From: Ktedonobacteria bacterium
GTDB taxonomy: Bacteria > Chloroflexota > Ktedonobacteria > Ktedonobacterales > JACDGC01
NCBI GenBank assembly: GCA_027459785.1
Contig: DAIDGU010000022.1
Coordinates: 1 to 64,000, forward strand
DNA: 64,000 nucleotides
Reading direction: 5' to 3'
Program-made: the position numbers and the translations under genes
Notes under the pieces: model-generated
What the model was told of the DNA's origin: nothing
Databases searched by the model: none
The model's input: only the letters and a program-made list of their open reading frames with translations
Part shown: positions 34,731 through 43,960 of the stretch, in pieces
Layout: the number at the start of each line of letters is the position of its first letter
Position numbering within the stretch: position 1 is the first letter of the stretch

Positions 34731-34770
34731 CCCCTTAACCCCCTCCTCATCTGCGGATGGCGAGGGGGTG
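34731..34770. repeat. Dispersed CT-rich hairpin, family B copy
   Basis: CCCTTAACCCCCTCCTCATC, loop TGCG, then GATGGCGAGGGGGTG. It begins 7 bp after the clpP stop codon and could end that transcript. Confidence 0.7.
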
Positions 34771-34889
34771 TTTGTATGTGGGTTTTATTCGCTTGAATAA
34801 AGATGTATCACTCAAATTGCCGTCACCTTCGCCCGTGCTACGTTGTCTATACTAAAGAGATATTATGGAGCATATGAGAAAGCAGGCGC

Positions 34890-36191
34890 ATGATGATTTT
34901 GACGGAAACGCTGGCCCATCGGACGGCGACCGCGCGCGAACGAATGGCGGCCCTCAGCCAGACGGTGGTTTTTCAAGCCGCCGCCTTCTGGTTGGTCACG
35001 CGCGTGTTGTTGCTCGTCTTCACCTATACTGCCGTGTTGTTCGCGCATGATAAAACGCCGGTGACGCCCCTCGCGCCCTTCACCATCCTGCGCGGCTGGG
35101 AGCAGTGGGATAGCGATTGGTACTATGCCATCGCGCGGGCCGGTTATTATAGCATCGAGTCAACGGTGTATTTCCCGCTCTACCCGGCATTATTGCACCT
35201 GGGCATCCAGGTATTCGGCGCACAAAACTTGCTGGTGTTCTCCATCGTCATCAGTTACCTGGGATCGCTGGCGGCCTTCATCGGGCTGGGCTTGCTGGCG
35301 GCGCACGAATTCAAGGGGCGAGGGGCCGCGCTGCCCGCCGTGCGGACGCTGGCGGCGTATCCCCTGGCGCTCTTCCTGGCCGCGCCCTATACCGAAGGGC
35401 TGTTCCTGGGTCTGCTGGCCTGGGGACTGCTGTGCCTGCGGCGCGAGTGGTGGTATGGCGCGGCGGCCTGCGCTTACTTCGCCGCGCTGGCGCGGCCTAC
35501 GGGGCTGATCCTCTGGCTACCAATGTGTTGGGAGTATGGTCGCCGCCAGGGCTGGTGGGCGGCGCTGATCCTGCGCTGGCGCGCTCGGCGCTCCTGGCAG
35601 GCGGATCTGCGTGAGGACTGGCAAACGCTGCGCGCCTGGCACCCATCGCTGGCCTGGTGCGCGAGCGTGACCCGCGCTGGCGTGGTCTGGGGCGCGGTCC
35701 CGCTCGGCATCAGCACGTTCGCCCTCTATTGCTGGGCGCGCTATGGCGATCCCCTCTCGTTCGTGCATGAAGAGGGCGCGTGGTACCATCAAACGATGCC
35801 CATCTGGCAAACCCTCGGCTATGTCAAGGATTATTACGCGACGATCCCGCCCTGGACCTATTACCAGGCGCGATTCTTCGTGGACCTCGTGCCGCTGGCG
35901 CTGTTCGCGCTGGTGACGGTGGCGGGCGCGCTGCGCCGCTGGCCCTTTGCCTACACGCTCTTCATGGTCACGCTGCTGGTCGAATGCCTGGTCTCACCGA
36001 CCATCAACGGCACATTCCCCTTCCCGCTGATGTCCGTCAGCCGCTACCTGCTGGCCGCACTGCCGGTTTTCCTTTACATCGGGCAATGGAGCCGGCGGCG
36101 TCCGTGGCTGGAACAGATCGCTATCATCGGCGGCTTCATGTTCCAGGCGCTCTTCATCGCTTTCTACCTCAACGGCGGCTGGATCGTGTGA
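34890..36191 (+). CDS. PIG-V-like integral membrane mannosyltransferase
   Basis: 433 residues with about 8-10 membrane segments. WDSDWYYAIARAGY, FPLYPALL, APYTEGLFLGLLAWG and ALARPTGL are the hallmark blocks of the PIG-V (GT76) family, GT-C fold enzymes that use a polyprenyl-phosphate mannose donor. In bacteria these proteins are thought to glycosylate cell-surface molecules; the acceptor is unknown. A second in-frame ATG lies one codon on. It is a single gene on its strand. Confidence 0.82.
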   Translation: MMILTETLAHRTATARERMAALSQTVVFQAAAFWLVTRVLLLVFTYTAVLFAHDKTPVTPLAPFTILRGWEQWDSDWYYAIARAGYYSIESTVYFPLYPALLHLGIQVFGAQNLLVFSIVISYLGSLAAFIGLGLLAAHEFKGRGAALPAVRTLAAYPLALFLAAPYTEGLFLGLLAWGLLCLRREWWYGAAACAYFAALARPTGLILWLPMCWEYGRRQGWWAALILRWRARRSWQADLREDWQTLRAWHPSLAWCASVTRAGVVWGAVPLGISTFALYCWARYGDPLSFVHEEGAWYHQTMPIWQTLGYVKDYYATIPPWTYYQARFFVDLVPLALFALVTVAGALRRWPFAYTLFMVTLLVECLVSPTINGTFPFPLMSVSRYLLAALPVFLYIGQWSRRRPWLEQIAIIGGFMFQALFIAFYLNGGWIV

Positions 36192-36229
36192 TCCTGCGCC
36201 AAGATGGGGCGGAATAACACAAGAGGGCA

Positions 36230-36400
36230 AACGGAACGCGACATGACACGAGTTAAGCGCGAGCAAACACGATGGATTCGCTACATTTCCCATCATTTCG
36301 CGTTATTTCGCGCCGATCTCGTGATTTCTCGCGTTCCGTCACTTCTTTTTGCGAGGTTTTCGTGACCCTTTGCGCGGCTTGCGTGTTCGACCGCCCTGTA
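36230..36400. repeat. CACGAA-type inverted repeat, family C copy (degraded)
   Basis: Contains ACGGAACGCGACATGACACG and, inverted, GCGTTCCGTCAC, with TTTTTGCGAGGTTTTCGTGACC. The GGAACGCGnnATGACACG block is shared with the copy at 63421-63590. It fills the gap between two convergent genes. Confidence 0.6.
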
Positions 36401-36401
36401 A

Positions 36402-37391
36402 CTACACCACGCGCCCTTTCTCGCCCGCCCGGAACTGCTGCTTCATGCGCAATTTATCGGTATCGACGCCGATAGCTTCGATGCTTTTGAGCAACGTCTT
36501 ATGGATGACCAGTTCCATCGCGGTCAGGTCGTGGTACTCGAAGAGATCATGGATCTTGTTGAAATAATACGCTGTCGAGCCACGGAAAAATGCCCCCAGC
36601 AGGGCGACGATGACCGTGAACAGCGCAGCCCAACCCAAGAACGAGAAGATGAGCGACAGGACGGTGACGAGGGGATTGCCGATGAGCGTCAGCGGGTTGG
36701 CGAGGCCAAAGAAATAGGCGAGGCCGGTGAAGGCGAGGCTCAATAGCAAGATCAGCCCGATAATCACCTCGTTCCAGACGCGCTTAGCATACAAATCCCA
36801 GCCGACGAACAGATCTTGCCCGACATTGGTGATCTTGACGATGATGCTGAAACCGGGATCGACCTGCACGAACTGATACTGGAAACGCTTGTTGGCGGGC
36901 ATGGCACCAAAGATTGCCGGCACGATGGCGGGAACGGCCTTGACGCCAGCAACGATGGTTTCGCCGATCTGGTTGGGAGCGAGCGGACTGGGGGTGCCGC
37001 GCGCCAGCGCGCTGACGCCGCTCACGCCGATGACACCGACCTGTGGGGCCATATTGGTCTTCAAGTGCGGCGGCAACTCGACGGCGAAGGTACGCGCCAC
37101 ATCGTCCACCTGGTTGCCGCGCCCGGTGACGGTGTCCGCCCAGCCATCGACCCAAAAGCCCAGCCGCTGGAGCGACTGCGGCGGCACGGTGCGCCACATC
37201 GGCGCGGGATTGGCGACGGCCACCGGCGCCCCGGTTGCGGGTCCATATGCCGGCAACGCACCTGATGGCGCGGGATAGCCCGGCGCAACGGGGGGCGGAT
37301 AGCCGGGCATGCCGGGTGCAGGATAACCTGGCATGCCCGGTGATGGATAGCCCGGCGCGGCTGACTGTGGATCAGGATAATTCCCTTGCAT
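36402..37391 (-). CDS. Membrane protein with Pro/Gly-rich N-terminal repeats
   Basis: 329 residues, GGAGG upstream of ATG 37391. The first 45 residues repeat GYP-x-PG-x-P (GYPSPGMPGYPAPGMPGYPPP), a disordered cytoplasmic tail. A soluble region follows, then two close membrane helices (VIIGLILLLSLAFTGLAYFFG and VLSLIFSFLGWAALFTVIVALLGAFF) and a charged C-terminus. I recognise no family. Confidence 0.7.
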   Translation of the reverse strand: MQGNYPDPQSAAPGYPSPGMPGYPAPGMPGYPPPVAPGYPAPSGALPAYGPATGAPVAVANPAPMWRTVPPQSLQRLGFWVDGWADTVTGRGNQVDDVARTFAVELPPHLKTNMAPQVGVIGVSGVSALARGTPSPLAPNQIGETIVAGVKAVPAIVPAIFGAMPANKRFQYQFVQVDPGFSIIVKITNVGQDLFVGWDLYAKRVWNEVIIGLILLLSLAFTGLAYFFGLANPLTLIGNPLVTVLSLIFSFLGWAALFTVIVALLGAFFRGSTAYYFNKIHDLFEYHDLTAMELVIHKTLLKSIEAIGVDTDKLRMKQQFRAGEKGRVV

Positions 37392-37601
37392 CACGACCTC
37401 CGCTCAGATCTCACGAACTCTACACGAAACTACGCCTATTATACCGCACTGTCAAGAGGCTTGCATACCAGAAATATTAGCAGCAAAAACCAGTGGGGTG
37501 ATGTCTAGCGATTCGTCGTCTGCCTTCGTTATCTCAGCCTTGTACCATTTATGCTTGATGCGATATGATATGTTAGATGATCATCACACTGGGAGTATGG
37601 A

Positions 37602-38615
37602 ATGCGTCGCTCGCTCGTCGATCTGGGCTTGGTCTTCGTCCTTGTCGTCTGGGGCATCTCGCCCACGTTTTTCACCATCGCACTCGGCACCTTGCAGCCG
37701 TTGGCCTTCGTCATGGTGCGCTTCATATTGCTCTCGGTCGTCTCCGTCGCCGTGTTGGCGATTCGTGGGCTACGTGGCGGGCGTGCCTGGCACATCGAGC
37801 GGCGTGATGTCGGCTGGCTCATCCTTTCTGGCTTGAGTGGCTACGGCATCTATCAACTTTTCTACATGGTCGGGCTGGCGCACACGACGACATTTTCCAG
37901 CGCGCTGTTCGTCGCCACGCTACCGATCTTTTCGGCGATCATCCTCGCCCTGGCGCGCATCGAGCGCATCCATCCGCTGCAATGGCTGGGGATCGCCCTC
38001 TCGTTCGTGGGCATCGTCAGCTTCCTCTATCTGGCTGGCACGCGCGGCGGCAACGGCGCGGAGATCGGCACGCACGTGCTGACCACACACGACCTCATCA
38101 TCGGCGATCTGCTGACGCTCGGCTCCGTCGCGCTCTTCGCGCTCTACGGCATCGCTAATAAGCGCCTGGCCGTCCGCTACGATCCACCAGAATTGATGTG
38201 CTATACCCTGCTGGTCGGCACCGTCGCGCTGATCCCATTCAGCTTGCCGCAGGTACTCAGCCAGAACTGGGCGCACGTCTCCTGGCAACTGTGGGTGATC
38301 ATCGCCTATTCGGTGATTTTCCCGATCTACCTCACGTACTCGATCTGGAATTGGGCCATCGGCAAACGCGGCGTGGCGTATGTGACGCTGTATTCGTATC
38401 CCGTGCCGGTGCTGGCGGGCATCTTCGCCTGGATCGTGCTGAAGCAGGCGCTGACCGCAGGGCAGATCATCGCCGCCGCCGTGGTGCTGGGTGGCATGCT
38501 ATTGGCGCGCTGGGGCATCGCTCGCCTGAATCGCGCCGCGCCCGACCCCGTCCGCGATATCCTCGCCGGCGATCTGCCCGCCGAAGGCCAGGTGCCGCTA
38601 CCCACCGGGCGCTAG
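37602..38615 (+). CDS. EamA/DMT-family transporter
   Basis: 337 residues with ten predicted membrane helices in two EamA repeats. The repeat signature is seen in GYGIYQLFYMVGLAHTTTFSSALFVATLPIFSAIIL and again in YVTLYSYPVPVLAGIFAWIVLKQALTAGQIIAAAVVLGGMLLA. The family exports or takes up amino acids, nucleosides or metabolites; the substrate cannot be told. GGGAG precedes the ATG. Confidence 0.88.
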   Translation: MRRSLVDLGLVFVLVVWGISPTFFTIALGTLQPLAFVMVRFILLSVVSVAVLAIRGLRGGRAWHIERRDVGWLILSGLSGYGIYQLFYMVGLAHTTTFSSALFVATLPIFSAIILALARIERIHPLQWLGIALSFVGIVSFLYLAGTRGGNGAEIGTHVLTTHDLIIGDLLTLGSVALFALYGIANKRLAVRYDPPELMCYTLLVGTVALIPFSLPQVLSQNWAHVSWQLWVIIAYSVIFPIYLTYSIWNWAIGKRGVAYVTLYSYPVPVLAGIFAWIVLKQALTAGQIIAAAVVLGGMLLARWGIARLNRAAPDPVRDILAGDLPAEGQVPLPTGR

Positions 38616-38684
38616 CCGGGACGAAAGGGAGCGAGGGTGATCATGATGAGAAGAGCGAGCAGGCAATGCCATAATGGGGCGCGG

Positions 38685-38870
38685 GACGGCGGGCGGTATC
38701 GTTGGGAGACGGCGCGGGACGGGGGACGGCGGGCGGTTGAAACCGCTCCTAAGGGCTACGCCACGAAACCCACCTACGTGGGTTGGGATGCGAGTCCGCG
38801 ACGGCGGACTTCGTCGCCGCTAGGCGCTTAGGCGCGTACATGGTTTCAATCAATACCGCCCGCGTCCCTA
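38685..38870. repeat. Palindromic repeat family A copy
   Basis: Contains GACGGCGGGCGGTTGAAACC, inner palindromes around CCCACCTACGTGGG and AGTCCGCGACGGCGGACT, and the inverted end ATGGTTTCAATCAATACCGC. The outer arm has a partial second unit (GGGCGGTATCG), as in the tandem arms of the 1-300 copy. It lies between convergent genes. Confidence 0.75.
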
Positions 38871-38900
38871 TCGCATTGCCCCGCCACGCCCACCCATTGC

Positions 38901-39188
38901 TCACACTGGTTCGATGCTGGTGGGCAAGCCGAAGGTGGCCAGGCCGTCAGCATAAAATTCCGCCGTCTCGCGGGGGCAGGTGATGATGTGCGCGCTGCCG
39001 TAGGTTTGGGCGCGCAACATGACGGCGATGGCGTCATTAACGCTGAGGGGCATCACGATGTATAACAAGGCGCGCACGACACGATCCATGTCATTGCCGT
39101 CGTCGTTGTGCAGCACAACCCGATAGCGCGGCAGCATCCCTAGCCGCGCCGCGATCTGCGCATCAACGAATGGTTGTTGAAGGGCCAT
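38901..39188 (-). CDS. clpS: ClpS-like adaptor
   Basis: About 95 residues. YRVVLHNDDGNDMDRVVRAL has the Asn-Asp-Asp motif with which ClpS binds N-terminal degron residues, and AHIITCPRETAEFYADGLATFGL corresponds to the later conserved His and helix. It delivers N-end-rule substrates to ClpA/ClpC with ClpP. ATG 39188 has GGAG upstream and is preferred to the opening at 39206. It is divergent from the methyltransferase-reductase gene. Confidence 0.85.
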   Translation of the reverse strand: MALQQPFVDAQIAARLGMLPRYRVVLHNDDGNDMDRVVRALLYIVMPLSVNDAIAVMLRAQTYGSAHIITCPRETAEFYADGLATFGLPTSIEPV

Positions 39189-39336
39189 ACCAAACAAACT
39201 CCGCAAACGATCTGCTGGGCCGGCGCTCCGCTGGACTTGCGGGTTTCCGGCCTATCATCTATCATGAACGTGTGGCCCAACAAAGAAGTTGCGGTTCCCG
39301 CGCGCCGTGGCGAAGAATTGGAAAAAGAGCACAAAC

Positions 39337-41313
39337 ATGCCGGAACATCACGATCCCTTCCTCGCGGCCCTCGCTCAGGGACCGCTCCTCTGCGACGGCG
39401 CCATGGGGACGCTGCTTTATGCGCGCGTCCCTAGCCTACATGGCACCGCCCACTGCTTCGATGACCTCAACCGCACCCAGCCAGAGGTCATCCAGGCCAT
39501 CCACCAGGAATATCTGGCCGCTGGCGCGCGCATCATCGAGACGAACACGTTTGGCGCGAATCGTGTCAAGCTGGACAACTATGGTCTGGCGGGCGAGGTG
39601 CGCGCTATCAACCGCGCGGGCGTGCGGCTGGCGCGCGAGGCGCGCGATGTGGTGGGCCTGCCGGCCTATGTCGCCGGCTCGGTCGGCCCCAGTGGCCTCA
39701 CCGTCGCCACGCAGCAAGACACCGCTTTCTTGGCGGACCTACGCGCAGTCTTCCGCGAGCAGATCGACGCGCTGATCGAGGGCGGCGTCGATCTTATCAT
39801 CCTGGAGACGATCTCGAACGCGCTAGAATTGCGCGAGGCCGCGCTGGCGGCGCGCGAGGCGGGCGATCTGCCGGTGGTCGCCCAGATGACTTTCACGGAA
39901 GAGGGGACGGCGCTCACCGGGCAGACGCCGGCGGAGATCGTGCGGTTGCTGGCGGAACTCGGCGTGGACGTGATCGGCGCGAACTGTGGCATGGGGCCGG
40001 CGGGGACGTTGGATGTGGTGACGGAGATGGCGGAGGCGCTTCAGGCGCTGCCAGCAGGGGTGCCGCGCCCGTGGCTCTCGGCAATGCCGAACGCCGGCCT
40101 GCCCGCACGTGTCGAGGGCCGCTTCCTCTATGTCTCCACCCCCGACTATTTCGCGGATTACACGCAACGCTTCATCGAAGCCGGCGTGCGCCTGGTGGGT
40201 GGCTGCTGCGGCACCACGCCGCGCCACACGGAGGCGATGGCCAGTGTGCTGCGAGAAAAACAGGCGAGCGCCTTCATGCCACCAACCATCATCACCGAAC
40301 CACAGAGCCTGCCCGAAGACGACATCCTGCTGCCCGAACCTGGCACGCCGACGCGCTGGCAGCAACGGCTGGCCAGCGGGCAATTCGCCGTCAGCGTGGA
40401 ACTGGACCCGCCCAAGGGGCTGAGTCCCTCGAAGGTGCTGGCCGGCGCGGAGATGCTGCGTCGGCGCGGGGTGGAGTTCATCAACATCGCCGACAGCCCC
40501 ACGGCGCGCGTTCACATGAGTTGTATCGCGCTCGCGCGCCTGCTGCGCGATCTGCTGGATGTCGAACCGATCCTGCATTTCACCACGCGCGACCGCAACC
40601 TGATGGCGCTGCAATCCGATCTGTTGGGCGCGCACGCGCTGGGACTGCGCAACGTGCTGGCGCTAACGGGCGATCCGCTGCGCATCGGCGATTATCCTAA
40701 CCTGACGGGCGTCTGGAACACAGATTCCGTCGGCCTGGTGCGCGTGCTGCGCGGGATGAACGCGGGCCACGACGCCGGCGGTGCGCCGCTGGGCGGCCAG
40801 GCATCGTTTTACATCGGCGCGGCGCTGGATGTCAATGTGGGCGACGCGCTCATCGACGTGAGCATCGAGCGCGCCCGCAACAAGGTCGCTGGCACCGCCG
40901 ACCTCGTCACGCTCACCGAGCAGGAGCTTGAGTTCAGCCGTTACCAGGCGAAACTGGATGCCGGCGCGCACTACATCATGAGCCAGTTCATCTATGATCT
41001 CGCTCCGCTGCGTCGCTTCCACGCGCGCTTCGGGCCGCCGCCGGTGCCGATCATCTTGGGCCTCAGCCCGCTGTATAGCTACAAGCATGCCGAGTTCTTG
41101 CACAATGAGGTGCGCGGCATCACCATCCCCGCCGATGTGCGCGAACGTATGCGCGCCGCTGGCAAGCGCGGGCGCGAGGTGGGGCTGGAGATCGCCTACG
41201 AACTGCTGGCCACCGCCCGCCAAGAAGGCTTAATCCAGGGCTGTTATCTGCTACCCTCGTATGGCCGCTACGATCTGGTGGGCGAACTGGCGGCGGCGCT
41301 GCTGGCGGACTAA
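39337..41313 (+). CDS. Bifunctional homocysteine S-methyltransferase / methylenetetrahydrofolate reductase
   Basis: About 658 residues. The N-terminal half (to about 300) is a homocysteine methyltransferase domain: LLCDGAMGTLLY, IETNTFGANR, GANCGMGP and the zinc-binding GGCCGTTPRH. The C-terminal half (about 330-655) is a methylenetetrahydrofolate reductase domain: VSVELDPPKG, LHFTTRDRN, NVLALTGDP and QFIYDL. Fused in one chain they join one-carbon reduction to methionine synthesis, like YitJ of Bacillus. There is no cobalamin domain, so methyl transfer would be B12-independent. I chose ATG 39337; the frame is open from 39289. Confidence 0.92.
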   Translation: MPEHHDPFLAALAQGPLLCDGAMGTLLYARVPSLHGTAHCFDDLNRTQPEVIQAIHQEYLAAGARIIETNTFGANRVKLDNYGLAGEVRAINRAGVRLAREARDVVGLPAYVAGSVGPSGLTVATQQDTAFLADLRAVFREQIDALIEGGVDLIILETISNALELREAALAAREAGDLPVVAQMTFTEEGTALTGQTPAEIVRLLAELGVDVIGANCGMGPAGTLDVVTEMAEALQALPAGVPRPWLSAMPNAGLPARVEGRFLYVSTPDYFADYTQRFIEAGVRLVGGCCGTTPRHTEAMASVLREKQASAFMPPTIITEPQSLPEDDILLPEPGTPTRWQQRLASGQFAVSVELDPPKGLSPSKVLAGAEMLRRRGVEFINIADSPTARVHMSCIALARLLRDLLDVEPILHFTTRDRNLMALQSDLLGAHALGLRNVLALTGDPLRIGDYPNLTGVWNTDSVGLVRVLRGMNAGHDAGGAPLGGQASFYIGAALDVNVGDALIDVSIERARNKVAGTADLVTLTEQELEFSRYQAKLDAGAHYIMSQFIYDLAPLRRFHARFGPPPVPIILGLSPLYSYKHAEFLHNEVRGITIPADVRERMRAAGKRGREVGLEIAYELLATARQEGLIQGCYLLPSYGRYDLVGELAAALLAD

Positions 41314-43655
41314 TATCCCGCGAGCGTCCCCACATCCACCGGAGTGTAGGCTGGCACGGCGAAGACGCCGGAGGTGCCAAAGGGCGCGTTGAAGGCTTGC
41401 GGCTGGGTCGGGTCTTCCCAGAAGGGCGCGTACCAATAGCCGGCGGGCAGCCGCACGGCGAAACTGCCGTCCGGCGCGATGGTCGTGGCCACCGTGAATG
41501 TCGCGCTGTTGTAAGCATAGTTGAGCGCGTCACCCTCGTGGATGAAGGCGACGAAATAGACGCGCTGGCCGCTTTCGGATGCACCGCTCTGGTCCTGCAC
41601 GCGGCCCGTCACCGGCTGCGCCGTCTCTGGCGCTTCGCTGGCGGCGGCGGTGTGAGGATAGTGCGCGACCAGCGTGCGCAGCGCGGCGTTCATCGTGCCT
41701 GCGTCGCCCTGTGCGCCTGTGGCCAGGGCTGAGGCCAACGCGCCCGCTGCCGGCACCTCGGCCAGCGCTGCGCGGGCGGTCGTCGCCGCGTGGGATGCGC
41801 CGTCGGTGGCGACCACCAGTTGGTATTTCGTCAGCGCGCCCGTCGTATCACCGGATGCCAGCAGGGCGTCGCCCCAGGCGAGCGTATTCGCGCCCTGGCT
41901 GGTATGCAGCGCACCGTGGCACGCGCTGTCGCACGCCGTTGAGGCCGCCTGATCGGCATAGACGCTGCTCGCGGCGGCGAACTGGTGCGCCGCCGTCAAA
42001 CCCTGGCCCCACGTGAGCGTCGCGCTCAGCAGTTGCGCGTGCAGCTTCAGCGTGGCGGGTGCATCCAGCAGGGCGATCTCGGCACGCAGTTGCGCCGTTT
42101 CCGTGCGATAATCCGCAATCCCCTGCGCCTCAACCGCCCATTCATTATGCACCGCCGCCAGCACCGCAGGTGACGCACCGACCGCATGATACATCTGTAA
42201 GGCCAGCGCGTAACCGCCGGCACGGGCATAATCATCGGCTTGTTGCCAGGCGAGGGGCTGGGCCTGGGTGAAACCGATGGCGGCGACTGTCAGCGCCGCC
42301 AGCAGCCCCGTGAGCCGCGCGGCGGCGAGGCGTCCATGCAGCAGGCCACGCCAGTTCGCCGCCAACTGCATCGTCAGCAGTACGAAGCCGAAACCGCCCG
42401 CGACGAGCGCCGCACACCCCCAGCACTGCCCCGGCCCGTAGCGCGCCCAACCGAGGCCGACCAGCAGCGCGGCAGGGACGAGCAGAGCGACGCCGATATG
42501 TTCCAGGCGCAAGCGGGGCGAGTGATGCGGATTGTCCTGGGCCGTGTGGTGGCGCGTCAGCATGATCACTTCCACCAGCGCGAGCATGGCGATCTCGACC
42601 AGCAACCACAGCGCGATGCCGATGAACAGATTGAGGACGCTGGCGCTTTGGGGCAGCGCGAAAGGGGTGAGCGAGCTAGCGCGGACCGGCATGGTGCCGA
42701 TCACGAACGGCATGGCCGTTGTGGCTGCCGGAACGTAACCAGCGTCCGCCACCGTCGGCGTCGCCCCCAAACCCACGCGCCAGCGACTCTGCAACAGGCG
42801 CGGGTCCGCGCCGAAGACGGTTTCCGCCGCCAGGATCGTATCGCCATCCTGCACCGCGCGCAGGAAGTGATGATACGCTGGCGCACCATAGGTGCTGATC
42901 AGATAGCCGATGAACCCGCGCGCCTCGGCATAGCCCAGGTAATCCGTGTCGGCATTCGTGGGATAGGTCGTGTTGAAGGTCGTCAGCAGATCGATCAGCG
43001 TGTTATTGCTGGTAGCGAATTGCAACGTACTCACATACGACTGGATATCAGCGGCATCCACTTCGTCATAGGCCGCGTTGCCTTCATCCAGCCAGAGCGG
43101 GTAGAGCGTGGCACCAAAGACGCCGATGTCTTCGTTCTGATGGAAGACGATGTGCGTCAGCTCATGCGGCAGATACGATTGTGCATCAGCAGCGTTTGCG
43201 CCTTCCACCGGCATATAGATCGTGCTTTGCGACGGCACGGCATACGCGCCGGTCTCGGCGGGATGATCCGGTTGCGCGCCGGCGAGAAAATCAGTGCGCG
43301 AGTTGTAGATAAAGATATTGACGGGGCGCTTGAGTGTGAAACCCAGCGTATCGGCGATGGGATGCGCTAGATCGCCCTGCACCAGCGCCAGCACCTGCTG
43401 CGCGAACGCCGCCGCCCGCGCATACGTATGGATGATGACCAGCTTGTCATGTGAAACCGTCGTTTGGAAGGGGAAATTGCCGGGGGCGGCGACCTGGCCA
43501 TGCTGGCCAATCAGTGGCTGCAAACGCGCCAGACGGCGCGGCGGATGTGGCAGCGTACCCGCCTGGGCCGCCAGCCCTGGCACCAGCGCCAGCACACTGA
43601 TCCATAGCACCATGCCACCGCAGATCCATCCATACCAGTGCATGCGCCTCTTCAT
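41310..43655 (-). CDS. Membrane-bound zinc metallopeptidase (peptidase MA-like) with TPR-like region
   Basis: 781 residues. A signal helix (VLWISVLALVPGLAA) is followed by an extracellular gluzincin domain with HELTH (164-168) and Glu191 in WLDEGNAAY as the third zinc ligand. Several membrane helices follow (NLFIGIALWLLVEIAMLALVEVI, HIGVALLVPAALLVGLGWA, FVLLTMQLAANW, LTGLLAALTVAAIGF). The C-terminal Ala-rich half has TPR-like helices and ends in a small beta domain (TGRVQDQSGASESGQRVYF). It overlaps the convergent methyltransferase-reductase gene by 4 bp. The substrate is unknown. Confidence 0.8.
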   Translation of the reverse strand: MKRRMHWYGWICGGMVLWISVLALVPGLAAQAGTLPHPPRRLARLQPLIGQHGQVAAPGNFPFQTTVSHDKLVIIHTYARAAAFAQQVLALVQGDLAHPIADTLGFTLKRPVNIFIYNSRTDFLAGAQPDHPAETGAYAVPSQSTIYMPVEGANAADAQSYLPHELTHIVFHQNEDIGVFGATLYPLWLDEGNAAYDEVDAADIQSYVSTLQFATSNNTLIDLLTTFNTTYPTNADTDYLGYAEARGFIGYLISTYGAPAYHHFLRAVQDGDTILAAETVFGADPRLLQSRWRVGLGATPTVADAGYVPAATTAMPFVIGTMPVRASSLTPFALPQSASVLNLFIGIALWLLVEIAMLALVEVIMLTRHHTAQDNPHHSPRLRLEHIGVALLVPAALLVGLGWARYGPGQCWGCAALVAGGFGFVLLTMQLAANWRGLLHGRLAAARLTGLLAALTVAAIGFTQAQPLAWQQADDYARAGGYALALQMYHAVGASPAVLAAVHNEWAVEAQGIADYRTETAQLRAEIALLDAPATLKLHAQLLSATLTWGQGLTAAHQFAAASSVYADQAASTACDSACHGALHTSQGANTLAWGDALLASGDTTGALTKYQLVVATDGASHAATTARAALAEVPAAGALASALATGAQGDAGTMNAALRTLVAHYPHTAAASEAPETAQPVTGRVQDQSGASESGQRVYFVAFIHEGDALNYAYNSATFTVATTIAPDGSFAVRLPAGYWYAPFWEDPTQPQAFNAPFGTSGVFAVPAYTPVDVGTLAGY

Positions 43656-43760
43656 GCTCGCCCCCGTCGTCCACCTTGTTCGTTCTGTGAAACATAGCGC
43701 GCGTTCACGTGTTCTCTACTATAGGCTAAAGCGGGCGGTAGATCAAGAGGATTGAGGCTT

Positions 43761-43937
43761 TCAACGCCAGACGCGCCGCACGGTGCGGGCGCGGGGGCCA
43801 TCCAGCTCCACCAGCACCACGCGCTGCCACGTCCCCAGGACCAGTTGCCGCCACGCAACCGGCAGCGCCACCGAGGGGCCGATCATTGCCTGATCGTTGC
43901 GCGTCGTCGTCACGGTGATCGTCGGCATCAACCCCAT
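43761..43937 (-). pseudogene. C-terminal fragment of a YjbQ/UPF0047-family protein
   Basis: 58 codons: MIGPSVALPV, LVLGTWQRVVLVELDGPRARTV match the C-terminal third of YjbQ (UPF0047) proteins, normally about 130-140 residues. The N-terminal part, with the conserved histidines, is missing; its place is taken by the ferritin-like gene, whose stop is 24 bp upstream. The fragment still has GGAG at good spacing before ATG 43937, so it may be translated. Confidence 0.5.
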
Positions 43938-43960
43938 CACTTCTCCTAGCGCCACGCGTG

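Noticed and set aside
39207-39336. SAM or cobalamin riboswitch before the methionine-synthesis fusion gene
   Set aside because: The 130-bp leader lacks the conserved core sequences of either class.
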